64,000 bases of DNA from Nocardioides cavernae (GCF_016907475.1 NZ_JAFBCA010000001.1:3162001-3226000), one strand, 5' to 3'; counted from the stretch's first letter, positions 20,344 through 28,342 are shown. Translations and numbers: made by a program. Notes: a model not told the origin generated them from the sequence alone.

Positions 20344-20495
20344 CTGCTCCAGGCGGCTCGTTCCGCCTCGGCCTCCCGGAGCACCGGGATCAGCGCCGAC
20401 ATCAGCAGGAGACCGAGGAAGAGGGACAGGACGACCGCCGCGAAGAGCCCCAGCTTCTTCAGCGCAAAGCCGAGGACTGCCGAGGTCAGACGCAC
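20253..20495 (-). pseudogene. N-terminal fragment of the coiled-coil membrane protein (frameshift)
   Basis: The frame starts with ATG and encodes MRLTSAVLGFALKKLG, then a strong transmembrane helix (about residues 15-36, FAAVVLSLFLGLLLMSALIP), then the heptad-like REAEAERA. After that it becomes Ser/Arg/Pro-rich nonsense and stops. In the alternative frame the sequence continues smoothly as RLEQVAQRRAGLEAELEEL, so one missing base near 20360-20372 would restore a single protein of about 498 residues. The cause could be a real mutation, an assembly error or, less likely, programmed frameshifting; no slippery heptamer is evident. Confidence 0.65.
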
Positions 20496-20516
20496 CCGCC
20501 CGACTCTAGTTGCGCG

Positions 20517-21743
20517 TCACCGCGAGCCGGGGCCGACTCTCCTCAGCAGCGCCACGCACTCGACGTGGTGGGTCATCGGGAAGAGGTCGAAGGCCCGGAT
20601 CGCGGTGAGCTCGTAGTCGTGCTCGGCGAAGATCGCGACGTCGCGACCGAGCGCGGCGGGGTCGCAGGCGACGTACGCCACCGCGCGGGGCCGGCGGTCG
20701 ACGACCTGCTCCACCACGGCGCGCTTGGCGCCCTCGCGGGGCGGGTCGAGCACGACGAGGTCGAAGGGCTCGTCGAGCCCCGAGCGCAGCACGCGGTCGG
20801 TCGGCCCGTGCTCGACGACGGCCGGCTTCAGGGCGGCCAGGTTGGCACGGGCGTGCTGGCACGCGGCCCGATCGGCCTCCACCGCCACCACCCGGGCGCC
20901 GGTGGCCTCGCCCACGAACCGGGCGAACAGCCCGACGCCGGCGTAGAGGTCGAGTGCACGCTCGCCGGGCTGCGGGTCGAGCAGGTCGAGCACCGTGCCG
21001 ACGAGGAGGCTGGGCGCCTCGGGGTGCACCTGCCAGAAGCCGTCGGAGGCGACGGAGAACGGGTGGGTGCTGCTGCCGACGGTGACGTCGTGGGTGGCGG
21101 GGTCTCGTGACGGGCCCTGCGCGCCCTCCTCGACGACCGCGGCGTCGGCGGGGCGTGCCCCCTCGGCGGCGATCAGGCAGTCGTCGACCGCGACGAGCTC
21201 GTGGGAGCGGTGGGCCCGCATGGCCGGTCGTCCGTCCGGGAGTACGGCGTACCGCTGGCGCGTGCGCCAGCGCAGGCCGTCGTCGTCGCGCCCGGCGACG
21301 GGCACGGCCTCGACGTGCAGCCCGGTCACGAGGTCCGACTCGGCGTCGAGCCGGCCGAGCCGCACGAGCTGCTCACGCACCACGGCCGTCTTGAGGTCGC
21401 GCTGCGCGGGGAGCGCGACGTGCTGGAAGTCGCAGCCGCCGCACAGGCCGGGTCCGGCGTAGGGGCACGGAGGCTCGACGCGGTCGGCCGAGGGTACGTC
21501 GACGCGGACGGCGTCGCCGCGCCAGAACCGGTCGCCGTCGGTGCCCTCGGTGATCTCGACGACGACCCGCTCGCCCGGCAGGGCGTGCCGCACGAAGACG
21601 ACGCGGGAGTCCGGCTCGGGGAGCCGGGCGACGCAGTGCCCGCCGTGGGCGACGGGACCCACCTCGACCTCGAAGCGCTCCCCCACCCGCGAGCGACCGC
21701 GGGCCCGACGCGGACGGTTCTGGCGACCCCTCGGAGTGTTCAT
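20517..21743 (-). CDS. TrmA/RumA-family 5-methyluridine RNA methyltransferase
   Basis: This 408-residue protein has an N-terminal TRAM RNA-binding domain (about 20-80). An iron-sulfur cysteine cluster follows (Cys93, Cys101 and Cys104 in PCPYAGPGLCGGC). The C-terminal class I methyltransferase has the SAM-binding LDLYAGVGLFARFV, the DPPREGAKRA motif and the catalytic cysteine in YVACDPAALGRD. It methylates C5 of a uridine in tRNA or 23S rRNA; which one is not clear. Its ATG overlaps the stop of the upstream permease gene (ATGA), the same pair as Rv2689c-Rv2690c in M. tuberculosis. Confidence 0.92.
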   Translation of the reverse strand: MNTPRGRQNRPRRARGRSRVGERFEVEVGPVAHGGHCVARLPEPDSRVVFVRHALPGERVVVEITEGTDGDRFWRGDAVRVDVPSADRVEPPCPYAGPGLCGGCDFQHVALPAQRDLKTAVVREQLVRLGRLDAESDLVTGLHVEAVPVAGRDDDGLRWRTRQRYAVLPDGRPAMRAHRSHELVAVDDCLIAAEGARPADAAVVEEGAQGPSRDPATHDVTVGSSTHPFSVASDGFWQVHPEAPSLLVGTVLDLLDPQPGERALDLYAGVGLFARFVGEATGARVVAVEADRAACQHARANLAALKPAVVEHGPTDRVLRSGLDEPFDLVVLDPPREGAKRAVVEQVVDRRPRAVAYVACDPAALGRDVAIFAEHDYELTAIRAFDLFPMTHHVECVALLRRVGPGSR

Positions 21744-23785
21744 GAGTCGTCGATCTGTCGGCTCGTGCGCGAGGAGACGCGGCCCCGGCGCAGGTCACCG
21801 GCGTGCACCCGGACCTCGTCGCGGCGACGCTCCTCGGCGACCTGGGAGGACCGCAGCTGGTAGGGCACGGAGATGACCATGACACCCGGCGTGAAGAGCA
21901 GGCGTCCCTTGAGCCTGAGCGCCGTCTGGTTGTGGAGCAGCTGCTCCCACCAGCGCCCGACGACGTACTCCGGGATGTAGACAGCCACGACGCCGCGCGG
22001 GCTGGCCCGGCGGATCTCCTGGGTGTACTCCACGATCGGGCGCACGACCTCGCGGTAGGGCGAGTGCAGCACCTTGAGGGGGATGTCGAGGTTCCGGTCG
22101 TCCCACTCCTCCAGCAGCCTGCTGGTGGCCTTGGAGTCGATGCTGACGTAGATCGCCTCGAGGACGTTGGGCCGGGTGGCACGGGCGAAGGCCAGCGCCC
22201 GCAGGGTCGGCTTGTGCAGCTTGGACGCCAGCACGATCGCGTGGACCCGGGTCGGCATGACCTTGTCCTGCTCGTCGGCCGCGAGCTCGAGCTCGACCCG
22301 GGCGTAGTGGCGTCCGATGGCCTGCATGAGCGCGAAGAAGAAGCCCATCGCCAGGATCGTGATCCACGCTCCGGCGAGGAACTTGGTGATCAGCACGATC
22401 ACCAGGACGACGGCGGTCAGCCCGAGGCCGAAGGTGTTGATGGCCCGCGACCGCATCATCCGACGGCGTACCGCCGGGTCGCGCTCGGTGCGCAGGTGTC
22501 GGGTCCAGTGGCGGATCATGCCGAGCTGGCTGAGGTTGAAGGAGACGAAGACGCCGACGATGTAGAGCTGGATGAGCTTGGTCGTCTCGGCGTCGAAGAT
22601 CCAGATCAGCAGGATCGACATGGCCGCGAGGAAGACGATGCCGTTGCTGTAGGCGAGACGGTCGCCCCGCGAGCCGAGCGAGCGGGGCGCCAGGCCGTCC
22701 TGGGCGAGGATCGACCCGAGGACCGGGAAGCCGTTGAAGGCCGTGTTGGCCGCCAGCACGAGGATGATCCCGGTGACGGTGAGCACGAAGTAGAAGCCCG
22801 GCGGGAAGTGGTCGAAGACCCCCGCGGCGATCTGGGCGATCACCGGGTGCTGCTCGTAGCCGTCGGGCAGCGCGTCCCCGGACGCCGTCCGCAGCCGGTC
22901 GAGCTCGTGCGGGTCGACGAAGCGGATCGCCATCTGGTTGGCGAGCACGATGACGCTGAGCATCATCGAGATCGCGATCAGGGCGAGCAGCAGCAGCGTC
23001 GTCGCCGCGTTGCGGCTCTTCGGCTTGCGGAAGGCCGGTACGCCGTTGCTGATGGCCTCGACGCCGGTGAGGGCCGCACAGCCCGACGAGAACGCGCGGG
23101 CCAGCAGGAACATCAACCCGATCTGGGTGAGCGGCTCCTCCCACCCGGGTTGGGGGACGATCGTCAGGTGGGCGCTCTCCGCCTCGGGGAGGTCGCCGGC
23201 CAGCAGGCGCATCAGGCCGTAGGCGCACATGCCCAGGATGGCGAACATGAACAGGTAGGTCGGCACGGCGAAGAACGCGCCGGACTCCCGCACACCGCGC
23301 AGGTTCATCGCCGTCAGGAGGACGACCGCGACGACCGCGACCGTCGCCTCGTGGCCGATGAGCCCGTTGACGGCCCCGGCGGCGTACTGCGCGGCCGACG
23401 AGATCGACACCGCGACCGTGAGCACGTAGTCGACGAGCAGCGCGCTCGCGACCGTCACCCCGGCGTTGCGGCCGAGGTTGACCGTGGCCACCTCGTAGTC
23501 GCCGCCGCCCGAGGGGTAGGCGTGCACGGTCTGGCGGTAGCTCGCGACGACCGTGAGCATCACCAGGGCCACGGCGAGGCCGATCTTCCACGACCAGACG
23601 TACGTCGACGCGCCGGCGACGGCGAGCATGATGAACACCTCGTCGGGCGCGTACGCCACCGAGGACAGCGCGTCGCTGGCGAACACCGGCAGGGCGATCC
23701 GCTTGGGGAGGAGCGTCTCCCCCAGCTGGCTGCTGCGGAGCTTGCGACCCAGCAGGATCCGCTTGGACACGTCGCCGACACTCAC
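21740..23785 (-). CDS. APC-superfamily permease, KimA-like (probable potassium importer)
   Basis: This protein of about 681 residues begins with the conserved cytoplasmic stretch GETLLPKRIALPVFASDAL, followed by about 12 transmembrane helices to roughly residue 500. It ends with a soluble domain of about 180 residues (VHAIVLASKLHKPTLRALAF) that looks UspA-like. This layout matches KimA/YdaO-type proteins, APC-fold potassium importers controlled by c-di-AMP in Firmicutes. It is divergent from two TrkA/RCK genes, supporting potassium as substrate, but the assignment is inference. Start is GTG at 23785 with TAGGCT seven bases upstream; GTG at 23770 is the alternative. Confidence 0.85.
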   Translation of the reverse strand: MSVGDVSKRILLGRKLRSSQLGETLLPKRIALPVFASDALSSVAYAPDEVFIMLAVAGASTYVWSWKIGLAVALVMLTVVASYRQTVHAYPSGGGDYEVATVNLGRNAGVTVASALLVDYVLTVAVSISSAAQYAAGAVNGLIGHEATVAVVAVVLLTAMNLRGVRESGAFFAVPTYLFMFAILGMCAYGLMRLLAGDLPEAESAHLTIVPQPGWEEPLTQIGLMFLLARAFSSGCAALTGVEAISNGVPAFRKPKSRNAATTLLLLALIAISMMLSVIVLANQMAIRFVDPHELDRLRTASGDALPDGYEQHPVIAQIAAGVFDHFPPGFYFVLTVTGIILVLAANTAFNGFPVLGSILAQDGLAPRSLGSRGDRLAYSNGIVFLAAMSILLIWIFDAETTKLIQLYIVGVFVSFNLSQLGMIRHWTRHLRTERDPAVRRRMMRSRAINTFGLGLTAVVLVIVLITKFLAGAWITILAMGFFFALMQAIGRHYARVELELAADEQDKVMPTRVHAIVLASKLHKPTLRALAFARATRPNVLEAIYVSIDSKATSRLLEEWDDRNLDIPLKVLHSPYREVVRPIVEYTQEIRRASPRGVVAVYIPEYVVGRWWEQLLHNQTALRLKGRLLFTPGVMVISVPYQLRSSQVAEERRRDEVRVHAGDLRRGRVSSRTSRQIDDS

Positions 23786-23840
23786 GGGCGCGAGCCTAGA
23801 CCCGCAGCGACCGATATCCCCGCTGGGATACGGTTCGGGC

Positions 23841-24503
23841 GTGCACGTCGTGATCATGGGTTGTGGCCGCGTCGGTTCGACGCTCGCCCGTAGCCTCGAG
23901 GACCGCAACCACACCGTGTCCGTCATCGACAGCGAGCCCGATGCGTTCCGGCGCCTGGGCCCCGAGTTCAACGGCGACAAGATCACGGGCTACGGCTTCG
24001 ACCAGCAGGTGCTGGAGAAGGCCGGCATCCGCCGCGCCGACGCCTTCGCCGCGGTCTCCAGTGGTGACAACTCCAACATCATCGCGGCGCGAGTCGCGCG
24101 GGAGACCTTCGGTCTCCAGCAGGTCGTCGCCCGCATCTACGACCCCGGTCGCGCCGAGGTCTACCAGCGCCTCGGCATCACGACGGTCGCGACCGTGAAG
24201 TGGACGGCCGACCAGATCCTCCGCCGGATCCTGCCCGCTGGCGCAGAGCCCGACTTCCGCGACCCGTCCGGAACGATCCGCGTCGACCACATCCCCGTCC
24301 CGGAGTCCTGGATCGGCAACCGGACCGTCGAGTTCCAGATGCAGTCGCGCAGCCGGATCGCGTGGATCGATCGGCTCGGCGAGGGCATGCTGCCGACCCG
24401 GGAGACGGTCCTCCAGGAGGGCGACATGCTGCACATCGTGATCCGCGAGGAGAACGCGGCCCACGCGTACGCCGTGCTCGAGGCCGGCCCCGAAGACGAC
24501 TGA
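23841..24503 (+). CDS. ceoB: TrkA/RCK-type potassium uptake regulatory protein (CeoB-like)
   Basis: This 220-residue cytosolic protein has an RCK_N Rossmann domain (IMGCGRVGSTLARSLEDR, with GxGxxG) followed by an RCK_C domain. It corresponds to CeoB of mycobacteria, which binds NAD(H) and gates potassium uptake. The GTG at 23841 is chosen because family proteins start just before VVIMGCG and a TACGGT box (23829-23834) lies six bases upstream; the ORF upstream is not protein-like. The second RCK gene follows after 15 bases. Confidence 0.93.
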   Translation: MHVVIMGCGRVGSTLARSLEDRNHTVSVIDSEPDAFRRLGPEFNGDKITGYGFDQQVLEKAGIRRADAFAAVSSGDNSNIIAARVARETFGLQQVVARIYDPGRAEVYQRLGITTVATVKWTADQILRRILPAGAEPDFRDPSGTIRVDHIPVPESWIGNRTVEFQMQSRSRIAWIDRLGEGMLPTRETVLQEGDMLHIVIREENAAHAYAVLEAGPEDD

Positions 24504-24518
24504 AGGAACACCTGAGAC

Positions 24519-25190
24519 ATGCGCGTCGCCATCGCCGGAGCCGGAGCCGTGGGTCGATCGATCGCCCGCGAGCTGATCGAGAACGGTCACCAGATCCTGC
24601 TCATCGACAAGAGCCCCTCCGCGATCCGCCCCGAGCGGGTCCCCAACGCCGAGTGGCTGCTCGCCGACTCGTGCGAGCTGTCCTCCCTGGCCGAGGCCCA
24701 GCTCGGCAAGTGCGACGTGGTCATCGCCGCGACCGGCGACGACAAGGCCAACCTGGTCACCTCGCTGCTGGCGAAGACCGAGTTCGGCGTGCCGCGCACC
24801 GTCGGGCGGGTCAACCACCCCAACAACGAGTGGCTCTTCACCGAGGCCTGGGGCGTCGACGTCAACGTCTCCACCCCGCGCATCATGTCCGCACTCGTGG
24901 AGGAGGCCGTCTCCATCGGCGACCTCGTGCGCCTCTTCACGTTCCGGCAGGGCAACGCCAACCTGGTCGAGCTGACCCTGTCGGCCGACTCGCCCTACGT
25001 CGGTACGCCCGCCGGCCTGGTGCCGTTCCCCGACAACTGCGCGCTGGTGACGATCCTGCGCGACGGGCAGGTCTACACACCCGAGGCCGAGCAGCCGCTG
25101 GAGTCCGGTGACGAGCTGCTGTTCGTCGTTCCGGCCGAGGTCGAGTCCGAGCTCGAGCACCTGCTCTCCCCCGGCCACCACCCCGGCTGA
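24519..25190 (+). CDS. ceoC: TrkA/RCK-type potassium uptake regulatory protein (CeoC-like)
   Basis: A 223-residue paralogue of the preceding protein: RCK_N with VAIAGAGAVGRSIARELIEN, the acidic nucleotide-contact strand LLIDKSPSAIRPERV, then RCK_C ending in VPAEVESELEHLLSPG. The two probably act as a heteromeric RCK ring, as proposed for CeoB and CeoC. The 15-base intergenic gap carries GAAGGA, a ribosome-binding site. No TrkH/TrkG channel is in the window; the divergent KimA-like permease is the nearest candidate partner. Confidence 0.92.
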   Translation: MRVAIAGAGAVGRSIARELIENGHQILLIDKSPSAIRPERVPNAEWLLADSCELSSLAEAQLGKCDVVIAATGDDKANLVTSLLAKTEFGVPRTVGRVNHPNNEWLFTEAWGVDVNVSTPRIMSALVEEAVSIGDLVRLFTFRQGNANLVELTLSADSPYVGTPAGLVPFPDNCALVTILRDGQVYTPEAEQPLESGDELLFVVPAEVESELEHLLSPGHHPG

Positions 25191-25217
25191 GCCCCGTCGG
25201 TCGGGTCGGTCGGTCGG

Positions 25218-25997
25218 TCAGGCGGGCGCCGCGTCCGGCTCGACGGGGGTGCGGTTGCGCGAGAGCAGCCAGATCATCGACGCCAGCGCCGCGAGCTGGA
25301 GCGGCCAGCCGAGCGCGATCTTGAGCACCCCGAGGGCGGCCACCGCGGCGTCGGGGTCCATCGAGCCCGAGTTGCCGGCCAGCCAGATCGGCGCCTGCAC
25401 GGCCACGCGCAGCAGGCACGGGGCGACGAGCAGCCACGTGAGCCGGCTGCACAGCTTCACGATCTGCTTGTCCTTGTGCCACGCGGTCGGGTCGCCGGTG
25501 ATGCTGCCGACCATGAAGCCGACCAGCGGCCAGCCGATCAGGCACGTGAATCCGAGCACGACGGCGTACCCGCCGTTGTAGAGCAGTCCGGGCAGGAAGT
25601 AGGCCAGCGCCTGCTCCTGCTCGGAGCCGCCGGACTGGGCGGCGCGGTAGACGAAGTACCAGCCGATCCCGATGCCGAAGAGCGCGTTGAGGACGAACTG
25701 GACCGTCGAGCGCTGCACGAGCCGAACGACGAGCAGCACGAGCGCCGCGCCGATGCTGACCGACAGCGCGAGGTTGAGGTTGCTCATCGTCAGCCACGTG
25801 ACGGTGAACAGGATGGTCGGCACGGCCGCCTCGGCCATGCCCCGTCGCCCGCCGAGCGCCTTGGCGAGCTGGCCCCGCACGACGGCCTCGACCGTCTCGG
25901 TGGAGGGGGTGCTTCCGAGGTGCTCGCTGGGCCTGCTGGCGGCGTGGCTGGCGGGCTGGCCGGCTGGCTGGCTGGCGGGCTGGCTGGGCTCGGTCAC
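25218..25997 (-). CDS. DUF3159-domain membrane protein
   Basis: This 259-residue protein has a low-complexity cytoplasmic N-terminus rich in Ser, Gln, Pro and Ala (residues 1-25), an amphipathic segment (VEAVVRGQLAKALGGRRGM) and then five or six transmembrane helices. Conserved DUF3159 stretches include GLLYNGGYAVVLGFTCLIG and KDKQIVKLCSRLTWLLV. The family is actinobacterial and uncharacterised (compare Rv2693c). The GTG start overlaps the stop of the OB-fold gene (GTGA), so it is the last gene of an operon with DUF3710 and OB-fold proteins. Its N-terminal repeats are GGCTGGC-type DNA repeats. Confidence 0.85.
   Translation of the reverse strand: MTEPSQPASQPAGQPASHAASRPSEHLGSTPSTETVEAVVRGQLAKALGGRRGMAEAAVPTILFTVTWLTMSNLNLALSVSIGAALVLLVVRLVQRSTVQFVLNALFGIGIGWYFVYRAAQSGGSEQEQALAYFLPGLLYNGGYAVVLGFTCLIGWPLVGFMVGSITGDPTAWHKDKQIVKLCSRLTWLLVAPCLLRVAVQAPIWLAGNSGSMDPDAAVAALGVLKIALGWPLQLAALASMIWLLSRNRTPVEPDAAPA
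25938..25991. repeat. GGCTGGC/GGCTGGCG short tandem repeat in DUF3159 gene start
   Basis: Eight or more imperfect iterations of a GCTGG-type unit occur within the first 25 codons of the DUF3159 gene, encoding the Ser-Gln-Pro-Ala tract. Units of four (CTGG/GCTG) and eight bases are mixed, so slippage could shift the reading frame. Phase variation is possible but unproven. Confidence 0.5.
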
Positions 25998-26356
25998 GGG
26001 CGCAGCTCGTAACGCGGGTTGAACATGATCGGTACGCCGTTCTGGCGCCCGATGCAGCCGGTGACGGTCACCGACCGCCCGGGGTCGACGCCGGTGATGC
26101 GCCGGCGCCCGAGCCACACCACGGTGATGACGCCGGAGCCGTCGTCGAGCTCGGCCTCGAGGGCCGGCACGCCGCCCCGGGGACGCAACGTGACCGTGCG
26201 CAGCACGCCGCTGACGACGACGTGCTCGCGCTCGGGAGCGTCGGCGATGGCGAGCGCCTCGTCGGTCGCGTGAGTCTGGCGCAGCTCGCGCTGGTGGGCC
26301 TCGGAGCTGTCCGCCCAGCGGGAGAGCGCCTGGCGCAGCCGGCTCTTCTCGGCCAC
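25994..26356 (-). CDS. OB-fold nucleic-acid-binding-like protein
   Basis: A 120-residue protein whose C-terminal 75 residues form an OB-fold: VVVSGVLRTVTLRPRG, ALEAELDDGSGVITVVWLGR, then PGRSVTVTGCIGRQNGVPIM. This pattern matches the OB domain of RecG-like and tRNA-anticodon families. Residues 1-35 are helical. In M. tuberculosis the equivalent is Rv2694c; no function is known. It starts at GTG 26356, five bases after the stop of the DUF3710 gene, and its own stop overlaps the GTG of the DUF3159 gene. Confidence 0.8.
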   Translation of the reverse strand: MAEKSRLRQALSRWADSSEAHQRELRQTHATDEALAIADAPEREHVVVSGVLRTVTLRPRGGVPALEAELDDGSGVITVVWLGRRRITGVDPGRSVTVTGCIGRQNGVPIMFNPRYELRP

Positions 26357-26360
26357 GGGG

Positions 26361-26987
26361 TCACCTGACCCGGCGGGCGTCGTCCGGCAGCGTGACCGGC
26401 AGCGGCTCGCCCACGGGCATCGCCTGGTCGCCGCGGCGTACGACGATCTGGGCGAGCGCGTCCTCCCAGTCGGGGGCGGAGTCCGGGTCGACGGCCGGCT
26501 TGCCGAGGAAGGAAGCGCGCAGCATCCACCGCTCGCCGTTGACCCCGATGACGCGCGACGGCTGGGTCGCGGTCGTCCCGTCGGGGCGCTGCACCGGCAT
26601 CTGGCACACCAACTCGGTGCCCCAGCGACCTTCGCGCTCGGTGGCCTTCCCGCCACGGCGCTCCATGTCTGCGGCGATCTGCGGGCGGACCTCGGACCAC
26701 AGGTCACCGTTGCGGGGTGCCGCGAAGGCCTGGAACTCGCAGGCGCCGTCGGAACCGGCCAGCATGACCGCCCGGACCTGGCCGCTCTGCTCGTCGACCT
26801 GCAGCCGGAGCTCGCGGTCGGCGATCGGGGGCACGAGGACCGAGCCGAGGTCGGCCCGGTCGATGCCGTCGCCCTCGACCTGGGACACGTCGAACGGGCC
26901 GGTGCCGGCAGCCGGGGCGTCGGTGGCGTCCTCTGCGGAGCCGTCCGCGGTCGCCGGGGTCGTGTCAGCCTTGCGGCGGAACTTCAC
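26361..26987 (-). CDS. DUF3710-domain protein
   Basis: This 208-residue soluble protein is a recognisable DUF3710 member, actinobacterial and uncharacterised (Rv2696c-like). Residues 1-45 are polar and disordered, with Ala/Thr/Asp. The folded part begins at DRADLGSVLVPP and has EFQAFAAPRNGDLWSEVRPQ, then GVNGERWMLRASFLGKPAVD. The GTG start at 26987 follows a near-exact tandem duplication of a 15-base module, TCGAAGGAG(C/T)GCTGA, each copy carrying an AAGGAG ribosome-binding sequence. It is the first gene of the DUF3710-OB-DUF3159 operon. Confidence 0.9.
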   Translation of the reverse strand: MKFRRKADTTPATADGSAEDATDAPAAGTGPFDVSQVEGDGIDRADLGSVLVPPIADRELRLQVDEQSGQVRAVMLAGSDGACEFQAFAAPRNGDLWSEVRPQIAADMERRGGKATEREGRWGTELVCQMPVQRPDGTTATQPSRVIGVNGERWMLRASFLGKPAVDPDSAPDWEDALAQIVVRRGDQAMPVGEPLPVTLPDDARRVR

Positions 26988-26988
26988 G

Positions 26989-27018
26989 TCAGCACTCCTT
27001 CGATCAGCGCTCCTTCGA
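26989..27018 (-). promoter_or_regulatory. Tandem duplicated ribosome-binding module of the DUF3710 gene
   Basis: On the minus strand TCGAAGGAGCGCTGA (27018-27004) is followed directly by TCGAAGGAGTGCTGA (27003-26989). They differ at one position. The downstream copy ends one base before the GTG and places AAGGAG at a normal distance; the upstream copy would be too far for that start. It may be a recent duplication or a standby ribosome site. Confidence 0.75.
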
Positions 27019-27030
27019 ACGCGTTCCGGC

Positions 27031-27513
27031 TCAAGGACGCGAACCGGTACCTGTAGAACCGTAGCCCCCGGCGCCCCGAACCGACTCGGGCAGCACCCCC
27101 ACCTCGACGAACCGCGCCCGCTCGAACCGCTGGACCACGAGCTGGGCGATCCGGTCGCCGCGGCTGAGGGTCACCGCCTCGACCGGGTCGTGGTTGATGA
27201 GCAGCACCTTGATCTCCCCGCGGTAGCCCGCGTCGATCGTGCCCGGGGTGTTGACGATCGACAGGCCGTGGCGGGCCGCGAGGCCCGACCGTGGGTGCAC
27301 CAGGGCGACGTAGCCGTCCGGCAGCGCGACCCCGATGCCGGTGGGCACGAGGGCGCGCTCGCCCGGCGCGAGGTGGACGTCGACGGTCGTGTGCAGGTCG
27401 GCGCCGGCGTCGCCCGGGTGCGCGTACGACGGCAGCGGCAGGTCCGGGTCGAGGCGGACGACGGCGATGTCCAGGTCGGGGGTCCGGTCAGGGGTCGGGT
27501 CGTGGTCGGGCAC
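27031..27513 (-). CDS. dut: dUTP diphosphatase (dUTPase)
   Basis: This 160-residue trimeric enzyme hydrolyses dUTP to dUMP, keeping uracil out of DNA and supplying dTMP precursor. All five motifs are present: [52 protein letters not shown] and the P-loop-like tail [10 protein letters not shown]. Start is GTG at 27513 with TAGATT eight bases upstream, and there is no Shine-Dalgarno, so the mRNA is probably leaderless. The promoter is back to back with that of the DUF3093 gene. Confidence 0.96.
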   Translation of the reverse strand: MPDHDPTPDRTPDLDIAVVRLDPDLPLPSYAHPGDAGADLHTTVDVHLAPGERALVPTGIGVALPDGYVALVHPRSGLAARHGLSIVNTPGTIDAGYRGEIKVLLINHDPVEAVTLSRGDRIAQLVVQRFERARFVEVGVLPESVRGAGGYGSTGTGSRP

Positions 27514-27521
27514 GAGGAGGG

Positions 27522-27533
27522 AATCTATAGGCT
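27522..27533. promoter_or_regulatory. Back-to-back -10 boxes between dut and the DUF3093 gene
   Basis: The 12 bases AATCTATAGGCT contain TAGATT on the minus strand (for dut, GTG eight bases later) directly abutting TAGGCT on the plus strand (for DUF3093, GTG seven bases later). The whole gap between the two GTG codons is 27 bases. This geometry permits two leaderless transcripts that compete for one polymerase footprint. No good -35 is seen on either side. Confidence 0.55.
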
Positions 27534-27540
27534 CTGCGCC

Positions 27541-27999
27541 GTGGACTACGCCGAACGCCTCACCGTTCCGCTGCGCTGGTGGGTGCAGGGCACGATGTTC
27601 GTGGCGTCCCTGTGGCTGGCCGTCCTCGCTGCCACTCCCGAGGTCGTCGCCTGGTCGGTGACGGCCGTCGCGATGGCCGTCCTGGTCGCCCTGCTCGTCG
27701 GATACGGGCGTCCCCGGGTCTCCGTGGACGGCACGACCTTCCGGGCCGGCCGGGCGCACATCCCGCTCCACCTGGTGGGTCCTGTGACGGCCCTCGACGC
27801 GGACGGCGTACGACGCCAGGCGGGTGTCGAGGCCGATGCCCGGGCCTATCTGCTGCTGCGCCCCTACCTCAAGCGCGGCGTCCGGGTGGACATCGCCGAC
27901 CCGGCCGACCCGACGCCATACTGGCTGGTCAGCTGCCGCCGACCGGACGCGCTCGTCTCAGCCCTGGAGGCGGGGCGGACGCACCGAGCTGCTGGGTAG
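27541..27999 (+). CDS. DUF3093-domain membrane protein
   Basis: This 152-residue protein has two adjacent transmembrane helices (about 14-55: [19 protein letters not shown] and [19 protein letters not shown]) and a cytoplasmic or exposed C-terminal half with [17 protein letters not shown], then [19 protein letters not shown], then [13 protein letters not shown]. This is the DUF3093 pattern (Rv2698-like). Function is unknown, and the conserved link with dut is positional. Start is the GTG at 27541, after a TAGGCT box with seven bases between. Confidence 0.88.
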   Translation: MDYAERLTVPLRWWVQGTMFVASLWLAVLAATPEVVAWSVTAVAMAVLVALLVGYGRPRVSVDGTTFRAGRAHIPLHLVGPVTALDADGVRRQAGVEADARAYLLLRPYLKRGVRVDIADPADPTPYWLVSCRRPDALVSALEAGRTHRAAG

Positions 28000-28009
28000 G
28001 GTGAGTTTC

Positions 28010-28342
28010 ATGGCCTCTTCCTCCACGGACAGCTCCAGCAAGTTCTACTCGGCGTTCTCCCTCGTTGCTGCTCTCGGCGCGGCAGCCGTGGCCAAGAAGG
28101 GCCTCAACTCCTCCTGGCGTGCGGCCACCGGCAAGAACCCGCCCGCCAACCCGGCCGACCCCGACGTCAGCATCGGCGAGGCCGTCATGTGGGCGGCCGT
28201 CAGCGGCACCCTGATCGGTGTGGCGCGCATGCTCGCCACCCGCCGCGCGGCGCACTACTACGCCAAGTCGACCGGACACCTCCCCCCGCAACTGGAGAAG
28301 GACGACCAGGACGCCTCGAAGGCCCCCGCAGCCCAGTCCTGA
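28010..28342 (+). CDS. DUF4235-domain membrane protein
   Basis: A 110-residue protein with a polar N-terminus and two hydrophobic segments (FSLVAALGAAAVAKKGLNSS near 15-33 and AVMWAAVSGTLIGVARMLA near 58-76), then a charged tail. The central AKKGLNSSWRAATGKNPP is typical for DUF4235, a small actinobacterial family of unknown function. A TAGGGT box (27997-28002) overlaps the end of the DUF3093 gene, and the ATG follows after seven bases, indicating a separate leaderless message. Confidence 0.85.
   Translation: MASSSTDSSSKFYSAFSLVAALGAAAVAKKGLNSSWRAATGKNPPANPADPDVSIGEAVMWAAVSGTLIGVARMLATRRAAHYYAKSTGHLPPQLEKDDQDASKAPAAQS

Noticed and set aside
25196..25219. TCGG tandem repeat between ceoC and the DUF3159 gene
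   Set aside because: Only about five short units in a non-coding gap; no clear structure or function.
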